Of a stretch of DNA of 64,000 nt, positions 56,764 to 64,000 are shown in pieces (within the stretch, counting starts at the first letter, position 1; each line of letters begins with the position of its first letter). Below the pieces are notes generated by a model. The model did not search any database and was not told where the DNA came from. It saw only the letters and a list, made by a program, of their open reading frames with translations. The stretch comes from Phoenix dactylifera (Eukaryota > Streptophyta > Magnoliopsida > Arecales > Arecaceae). The stretch is taken from assembly GCF_009389715.1 (NCBI RefSeq), contig NC_052392.1, positions 38,311,410 through 38,375,409 on the forward strand. The letters run 5' to 3'. The position numbers and the translations under genes are program-made.

Positions 56764-57862
56764 ATGGCATCGGCCGACGAGGAGTCGCTCTCCCCCAAGA
56801 ACCGGCTCAAGCTCCTCTGCAGCTACGGCGGCAGGATCTTGCCGCGACCCTCCGACGGCCAGCTCAAGTACGTCGGCGGCGAGACCCGAGTCCTTGCCGT
56901 CCCCCGCTCTATCTCCTTCTCAGGCGAGTCCACCAAACCAACGGCCAGGATTCTCTCTCTCCCTTCTCCGTTTTGTAATTATTTATGATGATGATGATGA
57001 CAGAGCTGAAGAAGAGGATCCAGGAGATGTTCAATAGCGCAAAGGTGGTGATCAAGTACCAGATCATGCCGGAGGACCTGGACGCGCTCGTGAGCGTCAC
57101 GTGCGACGAGGACCTCCGCCACATGCTCCACGAGTACGACCGGCACGAGCCCCGCTCCCCCTCCAACTCCCCCCGCTTCCGCCTCTTCCTCTTCTCCACG
57201 GCCCCTCCGCCGCTCGCACCCCTCTCCGACGCCGCCGCCTCCCCCATCGAGCAGCGCTACGTTGAGGCCATCAACGGTGTGCCCCCCACCGCCACCCCGG
57301 CCACCTCCACGCTCTCCCTCTTCAACATCTCCTCCTCCGCCGCCACCTCACCAACCTCCACCATCGACCTCCGCGACGCCTTCCGCCCCTCCCGGTCGAA
57401 CCTCCTCTCCACCGCCGCTGCCGCCGGGTTGCATCGGGTCCGGAGCACGCCCAACCTGGGCACGGCGAAGAATCTGAGCCAGATGGCCAGCGGCGCGGGC
57501 CTGCAGCTCTACGGCGGCCACCAGCAGGACCACCACCGCCGCCACCACCACCATCACCACACGACGGCCAGCAGGTCCCGCCGCCGGCGTACGGCGGCGG
57601 CGGAGGAGGGCTGTGGAGGATGGGGAGTGGGCCCGTGCGGTACGAGGTGTGTGGATGCGGATGCGGGTGCCGGGTGATGATGGCGCCTCAGCCGCACGTG
57701 CGAGGGTGCCACTACTCGCACGCGGTGGGCAGCGGGGGATGCGTGTGCTTCGGACACGTGGAGGACCCGGGCGCCCTCATTCCGCCGAGGTACGGCCCGC
57801 AGCACAGCTTGCCTTTCGGTGTCCCGCCTCGTAAACCTGGCCCTACTCCTTTATGGGAATGA
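56764..57862 (+). CDS. PB1-domain protein (plant octicosapeptide/Phox/Bem1p family)
   Basis: PB1 domains mediate protein-protein pairing; plant members of this type are mostly of unknown role. Exon 1 (56764-56923) encodes KLLCSYGGRILPRPSDGQLKYVGGETRVLAVPRS, the basic Lys-containing start of the PB1 fold. Exon 2 begins at 57004 (SELKKRIQEM) and continues with KYQIMPEDLDALVSVTCDEDLRHMLHEYD, which holds the acidic OPCA-type motif. The domain is complete. The 80-bp intron between them has a GC donor (TCAG/GCGAGT) and an AG acceptor. A Ser/Pro-rich linker and a His-rich run follow. The original frame stops at 57677, but strong GC-third-position coding bias and a Cys/Gly-rich tail (RMGSGPVRYEVCGCGCGC, then IPPRYGPQHSLPFGVP) continue in another frame to 57862. 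This implies a 1-nt deletion or 2-nt insertion near 57530-57590. Confidence 0.85.
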
Positions 57863-58020
57863 GCGAGATACATGCATGTCCGTCTGTGAAATGGGGTTGA
57901 TGCTGTCCGTCTCCTTCTTCTGAACAAAACTTTACTAAAGAGAATAAGGCTCCATTTAGGGATTTAGGAAGCAGCAGAGCAAATTGAGTTTTTTTGAAGT
58001 GGAGTCTCTGTTTGCTATTT
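57863..58020 (+). other. Probable 3' UTR of the PB1-domain gene
   Basis: Directly downstream of the second-frame stop. At about 57945 (aggctccatttagggattta) the sequence turns into a repeat-like, AT-rich element. Confidence 0.4.
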
Positions 58021-58660
58021 GATAATTATATTTTTAAAGTGTTGTGCCATTTTAATATGTACAAACTAAAAAAATATTTTTGTCATAATAAAATGACTTT
58101 AAAAAACATTGCATTGTATCATACAACAAAGCATAATAAAATATAATATATATTAATACATAAATATATGATATAATATAATATTACTGTAATATAATAT
58201 AATATTATTATAATAAAATAATATAATATTGTATACTATAACATAATAATTTAATATAATACTAAATTATTTAACATAATATATTAATGTATTATGATAT
58301 AATGTAATATAATATTATATTTATAGTATAATACAATAATAAAGATAAAATATTATAATTATTAGCATAAATTAATTTTTCATAATATAATAAATTTTTT
58401 AACTAGGTGATAAAATTGGTTAAACAATTATTAAAGGAACATTTTATGTAATTGTTATATTTTATCACGAGTATTTTGGTCAAAAAAAAAAAAGCTTTTC
58501 GACGGGGCCTAAAAGTGTTTTTCTAGAAAGCTTCAAAATAGAGATTCTTCCAAAAAGTTGTTTTTAGCTTTCTGGAAACGTTAAAATGATTTTTCAAATT
58601 TTTATCAAACACCATATTTTATTTAAAAATAATTTTGGAGGATCAGAAAGTATTTTTTAA
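57945..58660. repeat. AT-rich repeat region with (TAATA)n-like core
   Basis: From 58130 to 58420 the sequence is almost only A and T, built from degenerate taatataatat units. On either side are ggctccattta (57949) and a cggggcctaaaag motif (about 58502), which are common in ends of small plant transposons. The whole may be a large MITE with an expanded core, but its ends were not proven. Confidence 0.55.
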
Positions 58661-59560
58661 CCTTTTAAAAAGCTCTCCCAAACAAGCTTGAGAGTTGACA
58701 AGGACGGTAGCGGATGTTGCATGCCGCCTATTCTTGTTTGGTCTGGCAATGTAATGGATCCCACAATATCCAGCAGATTTTCAGTTAAGGACATGTCGGA
58801 TGCTGTTTTTGTTTTCTGAAAAATCCTTCCAATACAAGACAAAGTCAGAAGCTATAATTTCTAGATTCCTCTAAAAAAAATTTTTAAAACTTTTTCTTAT
58901 AAAAGCACTTATTAGATAATATTACTGGGCACTTATTTAAAAAAAATGCTTTAAAAATTATAAAAGTAATTTATAAGCAGTACCAAATGTATCGTAAGTT
59001 TGCAGAAATAAAAAAAAAAAAAATTGTTACTATTTGTTTCTATATGGAACTTGCTTCTGTTCTATGCTGAATGAGTGATACGACGGGGCTTCTATTACAT
59101 GGAATGTTCTGCTATATCTAGCAAAGGGTTTGCTGTTAACTTGCATGGAGTGATTGATTTCTGCAATAAAAAATTGTATCCTATTATCATGCGGCTCCAA
59201 TGGGGCTCGTGCATTATGTGCGTCTCAGATTGAAAATATTGTATTCTACGGCCTACACCACATGTCCATACACGTCATCAATCATAACCACTCGTTTTTA
59301 TAGAGTCCGTCAAGCACTCATTTTGATGCACCACTATAAAAACTAAGCGCAGTTTATAAGTTCTCCGGAGTTTGTAGGTGTCCGGTTTGTTCCCGCAAGA
59401 GTTTGCTCAGCCTGGAGCTGCGGCAACTGAGATTTAGGGTGCCATAAAAACTGGCAAACATGAAACAATAGACCTTTAATTAATTAAGTCAATTTGTTTC
59501 CTTGAAAGCCACGGCAAAAGTGAGCTGAGTGAGACTTCTAAGCTAGCGAAGGATGTTCCT
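58661..59560. other. Intergenic region, nothing recognised
   Basis: No gene or structured element was identified. Confidence 0.35.
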
Positions 59561-59564
59561 TTCT

Positions 59565-59785
59565 TGCCACCAAGGTGGTAGCCTAGTGGTAGTGGGCAGC
59601 AATTCTAACTACAAGGTCCCAAGTTCGAATCGCTCCAGGGTGGTGCCGGGTGTGATGTACTCACACGTGGGACTCGAGCCAGAGCTCAGAGGAGTAGCTA
59701 AAGCCGGGCCTACGGGTGGGGAGCCAGAGCCAGAGCTCAGAGGAGCCAGAGCTCAACTGTCCATTCATTTAATTGTGGTGGTTTG
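59565..59785 (+). mobile_element. tRNA-derived SINE-like element
   Basis: tagcctagtggtag (about 59579-59592) matches the Pol III A box, and agttcgaatcg (about 59621-59631) matches the B box at normal spacing. The stretch does not fold into a tRNA (the ends do not pair), so a tRNA-derived SINE head is the better reading. Downstream, agccagagctcagaggag occurs repeatedly (about 59678, 59727 and 59745), a local duplication in the body. No clear poly(A)/poly(T) end or target duplication was found. Confidence 0.6.
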
Positions 59786-60423
59786 GTTATAGGGCTTAAG
59801 CCGGAACTTTCAGCAGTCAAAATTCACAACTAAATCATTCATTGATAATATGAGTTCTACCAGCTCAGAATCAACAGCTGATTCATGTGGTCCAAAATGC
59901 AGTATTTGGAGAACTTGATCAATGTCCTTACAGCACTGGAGTTGGTTTTGTTTGTAGGGCTCAAATCAGATATTAAAATTCGTAGTGTAGAACTCACTGC
60001 AGTCGGACCTTTTTCTTTTTTTTTTTTTTTGCTTCTCTGAAAGGAAGCGGCCCACCCACTGAAGATGGAATTTGCAAATAAATTTTGATTCTTTTTGATG
60101 GAAATTTAAACATCTCAAATTAGAACTCAGTATGACACCTGCAAATTGGATAAAGATAGCAACTGATATTCTAACACAAGCCTCTGGAATCTCGTGATAT
60201 CTGGCAATTCCAGTGTTATATAACCATCTTTTTCGCACACGCACACACACACACACATCCGGATTTAAAGGAAAAAATAAAAAGAAAAAGAAAAATATAG
60301 ACAAAGGAATTGAACGAGAAACAAAAAGAAAAAAAAGGACAGCAAATTTACTTATCTCATCAACCACCGAACCAAATGAGCAGATCCAGAGCGATAACTT
60401 GGAGCTTTCAATTCTCAAGAAAA
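59786..60423. other. Probable 3' UTR of the GSK3-like gene and intergenic DNA
   Basis: Non-coding, with a (CA)n run at about 60238-60258 and A/T runs. The 189-codon minus-strand frame at 59966-60535 is a shadow that overlaps the real kinase exon in another frame. Confidence 0.5.
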
Positions 60424-61442
60424 CTAAGTATGCAAGGCCATGAACAAACTCTGCTTTCTTGCATGCTCTGGAACAAGGCGCTCGAGAGCATTTGGAGGGA
60501 TGCACATTATCTCTGCCGAGGTCAAGAGCAGGCAAGTCAGAAACAGAGGCCTATGCATCAAGGCAAATGCTGAAAATGTACATATTTACTTGCATATATG
60601 TGATCAGCTAATATTGGAATTTATAGTATACAAGGTAGAAAATATACTGGGTTTATATGCTTTATGAATCATCATATAGGTAGAATATCAAATTAGCAAA
60701 ACTTTGGACATTAAATTTCCAAAACAAGTATTAAATCAAAGATGGTAATATGATTATATAAAGATCATGTGCAGGGATCGCTTCATTGGACCCTCTTCAA
60801 GTTCTGAAGTAGTGACTACAAATGGTAAATTTGCACTTAAGAATTTGTAGATAAATGACACCTTTAAGTACTTGCATTCATAACATGATATTGGAAATCA
60901 AACAAGCAAATGGTAATTCACATTGTTCAAGTATTGCCTCATGGTAGATGAAGGAGATTACAGAATACTATTTTACATGAAGAAAAGGGTATAAAGGTGA
61001 AATAGAGCAATGGTCCAATGACAAATCAGCAAGCTCGTGGAGGTAGGATGGTGTTTGAACGGTTAGAAAGTCACAGCCACATGTGAATTTATATGATATT
61101 AGCCAACAGAAATATGAGAATTACTTGATGCTCTATGCTATGATCAATATTTGAAGAGTTTATTACCTTGAGGTTTAAAGTTGAAGAGTGGAGGAAGAGG
61201 ACGACCGTTGGGTAGACGAGTATCTGGATCTCTCAGCTCATCAAAGAAAGGGTGCATGCAGGCTTCCAACTGCAGGTTCTCACATGCTCAGAATTCAACA
61301 GTATATAGGTGCCATCTCAAATAAATCATCGAAGGGTATGATCTGATCCTGAACTTACGGCAGTACACCGGGATATTTGGCGAGTACTGTAGAAATCTGC
61401 ATACCAGGTCAACTGCTTCTGGGGCAGTCGCTTTTGAAAAAC
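60424..61442 (-). CDS. GSK3/shaggy-like protein kinase, last three coding exons (partial)
   Basis: Plant GSK3-like kinases phosphorylate Ser/Thr targets in brassinosteroid, stress and developmental signalling. Three exons on the minus strand encode the C-terminal lobe end: 61442-61359, 61269-61167 and 60512-60424. The middle exon reads [34 protein letters not shown], matching the family's HPFFDELR and [14 protein letters not shown] signatures. The last reads [16 protein letters not shown] and ends at SLFMALHT. Introns are GT-AG and phases agree. The first of the three is exactly the usual 84 nt, but its expected peptide needs a frame change after CLP and back before [21 protein letters not shown] appears in the shifted frame. 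Translated straight through, it gives [17 protein letters not shown], with no stop. Upstream exons were not found up to the right edge. Confidence 0.85.
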
Positions 61443-64000
61443 CTGGGGCAAGAAAAGTATCAATAGATAATTTTTTAAAAAAAACTGCAAGGGCTATTAA
61501 TACACCAATGTTTGGTCTTTTCTGAAACCTGCCACTGATGTAATTTGTATGGTATCTTAGCTAGGTTTATGCATGCAGCTGCTCTGTTCTCAAACTAGCA
61601 GATTGAACAATATATATTAATGCTATGTCCAAGTTAAGGAATTTACAGAGCTTAATAGGGATTAAATTATTAAGAAAAGTGATAGGGCATTTAAGCAAGA
61701 CCTTCAGAGTTGTGCTAGCTGGAAAGATACAGTTTTCATAAGTTGATGCATGAGTTGGAACTATCCTATACATTCAAGGGAAGGTTGCAGCAAGCCAGAA
61801 AATTCAAAAAATTCAGACGATTGTGTAGAAATTTAACTTATATGGATGATTGTCCTGACAAGAGGAACTTAGGTCCCTTGATCTTATGTTGGATTTAGCC
61901 AAATGAACATGCATAGGAGATGTTGGACCACAAGGGAGCCAAAATAATCAGGATCAACACAAATGCGAGATGTTGAGCCATACATGAGGCAAACCCATCT
62001 GATTGAAATAGGAAGCTTCTGCTTTCTTAATAACTCGACCAGCGGTCTTCAAAAAAATTCAAGCTAACACAAGAGGGTCAGTCAGGTGACGTTAGGGATA
62101 CTTGTTCTTCCAAATCCTCTTTTACAAGATTATTTGCTGTCATATCCTGATATGGGATGGCATCCTTCTAATAACTATTCCTTTTAATGAATTAATGTGA
62201 GAGCTAGTCTTCCCACAACTGGATCGGGATACAGCTGCATACTTCATTACCAAAAGAAAAGTGCACTTTTACTGGTCCTCTTGATAGCACATATTTCCAA
62301 TTTATGAAACTTTTTCAAACTAAGAAGGTCAAATTGACTGAGCTACCTTGCCTCCCAACATTTCTATTTCTACAAGAGACTGAGTTTCAGTTTGAGCTAA
62401 CAACAAATTTGATCCTAGATACTTTAACAAAAAATCATCCAATTAGATATAAAACAAGTAACCAGAAACCAAAAATCCATACATTAGTAGCATGACTTAT
62501 TTGAAATCATGAATTTCATTGTCACCCTCAATTTTTTCCAGATCTCATGCAGGAATTTTACTTGTTCCAGACAAGTATCCAGAGGATGTGTTCCTACTGA
62601 TGCTTCAGATGAAAAAAAGTTTCAATTCCTTTATTTATGTGTAAGTTACAATATTAAACATTCCAAAACATACTAAACTGCAAAATGAAGGGTATATTCA
62701 AATTTGGAAAAAAAGCATCAGTCTGAGTCATCATAGCAAGATGATCAAGGACGGTGGAACTATCATGAACCACCCGGTTCGGGGCATACCGACTTTGGAC
62801 CAGTTCAATTACAAAGATGGATGACCTTTTGATTCGGTCTGGGCCTCAAACTAGTTCAAACCAGATGGAACTGCCCGGTTTCGCTCAATTCAAAATAGTT
62901 TTGAGCAGTTCATGCTTCATATAACCGACCATGGCTCCATCTGACCATCACTCACCTCCCGAGTCACCTCTTTCACTAGTCTCTCTCATGCTAGGGGTAG
63001 GGCTTCGTCATTGCACCACCGCCTACAACAATGACAACGACGATGACTGATATGCATCCCCCTCTCTCTGTCTCTCCCGTCCTCCCCATTATCTCGCTCT
63101 TCTCTCTTTCTCTGCAATGATGACTAGCCCTCCGCTCTCTCTCTCACTCTCCACTCACCTCTTGCTCTCCTCTCTCTCCTCCTCCCATCCAAGGAAGCCC
63201 TCCGCTCTCTCTCTCTCACACACACACTCGCCTCTTGCTCTCCTCTCTCTCACCCTCCCATTCAAGGAAGCCCTCCGCTCTCTCTCTCTCTCCCTACCCC
63301 TCCCTCTCCTTCTCCATCCCCCTAATTCCAGTATGCCTTGGATTCGTAATGTACCGAACTGGTAATTGGCGATACCAGTTTGGCGACATATACTCAAGCC
63401 AGAAATGATTCAATAATATTACAAATAAACATGTTTCACAGACGTATACCTAGAATGGTCATTTTTTGTGGAACACTGTTGGTTCTCTTATAATTGTATA
63501 TGGAAGTTCTACAACTACAATAGAATGAAATGTCAGCTTCAACAATGCAAAACTTGTATATATATGACTAAGCTTTCAATCCATGCATTATAGATTAACT
63601 AAAAACTAGAGAACAACTTAACTGATCAATCGTTGCATATACTTAAAAGCCATGAGATGGATTCCTTAAATTTTTAATGTGTTTAACTATAAACATTGGA
63701 AAGCGGAGAAGACATACGGCTAGAAAAGGATATTATTATTATACATCCTCAAATTTTAATTTTTTATACCTTTCATCCAATTAAGCCAACCTGGTATAAA
63801 TGGTGTCAGGCATTTTAGTTTGAGTATTATGGTGAAAAAACAGAAAAACTAGCTTCCTATTTGAAAAATATTTTTGTTAAAAAATATTCATAAGATTTCT
63901 TCTTCTTTTAAGGTGAAGACATTCCAAAATCATTGTACAAGGAGACTGGTCTTGCTTCCCTTATAAAAAATAATGTCATCAAGTCTAGCAAACTTTCTTC
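61443..64000 (-). other. Probable upstream intron of the GSK3-like gene, with repeats
   Basis: The preceding exon expected for the family, ending in an AHPWHK-like sequence, was not seen, so the stretch is an intron that continues right or the flank of a partial gene copy. Around 62740-62940 short motifs such as ccggttcgg and a small hairpin (gaactgcccgg ... gagcagttc) suggest an old foldback repeat. No other gene was recognised. Confidence 0.4.
63128..63300. repeat. CT-rich minisatellite, unit about 70 bp, with CT and CA microsatellites
   Basis: ccctccgctctctct recurs at 63128, 63198 and 63271, with cttgctctcctctctct and aaggaagccc also repeated between. The array is low-complexity pyrimidine sequence. 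The Ser-Leu and Arg-Glu repeat frames across it are not genes. Confidence 0.85.

Noticed and set aside
59577-59650. tRNA gene
   Set aside because: A and B boxes are present but the ends do not pair into an acceptor stem and there is no plausible cloverleaf; a SINE head fits better.
59966-60535. 189-codon minus-strand frame
   Set aside because: It overlaps the GSK3-like last exon in the wrong frame and runs through homopolymers; the kinase frame has clear homology.
1-64000. CRISPR arrays, operons, toxin or phage systems
   Set aside because: The window is plant nuclear DNA with spliced genes; no spaced identical repeats or prokaryotic gene clusters are present.

Overview
The window is nuclear DNA from a flowering plant, most likely a monocot and possibly a palm. 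Coding exons are GC-rich and separated by long AT-rich introns, there are many transposon remnants, and every recognisable protein is a plant family. The palm suggestion is an inference from the general look of the sequence, not proven here.

Host genes, left to right. (1) 2072-5369, minus: first two coding exons of a type-II prohibitin, with the rest beyond the left edge. (2) 12377-12835, plus: a PP1 inhibitor-3 type protein (INH3/PPP1R11 family). (3) 21113-26767, minus: a complete three-exon trichome-birefringence-like (TBL) polysaccharide O-acetyltransferase; its second intron has a GC donor. (4) 32547-43275, plus: a complete ten-exon D-isomer-specific 2-hydroxyacid dehydrogenase, resolved exon by exon to 379 residues. 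(5) 49145-49654, plus: a small basic plant protein of unknown role. (6) 56764-57862, plus: a PB1-domain protein with an 80-bp GC-AG intron and an apparent reading-frame change in a His-codon tract. (7) 60424-61442, minus: the last three coding exons of a GSK3/shaggy-like kinase, one of which appears to carry two compensating 1-nt shifts; upstream exons would lie beyond the right edge.

Between the genes lie mobile-element fossils. A GC-rich, 5'-truncated LINE with reverse transcriptase and RNase H (9680-12189) ends only about 190 bp before the INH3 start codon. Four more fragments of the same type of LINE lie at about 5900-6625, 30599-30861, 53330-54036 and 55340-55545. There are also a MULE transposase N-terminal remnant (8170-8862), two hAT-like MITEs with 8-bp target duplications (14242-14399 and 34845-35057), a small non-autonomous LTR element with a 5-bp target duplication (27958-29366), tRNA-derived SINE-like sequences, foldback repeats and several local tandem duplications.

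The genes are unrelated housekeeping, cell-wall and signalling genes and do not form a pathway or cluster. I found no new multi-gene system. The items most worth a second look are the two GC-AG introns, the frame anomalies in the kinase and PB1 genes, the possible alternative N-termini of the dehydrogenase, and the LINE family with its RNase H domain.
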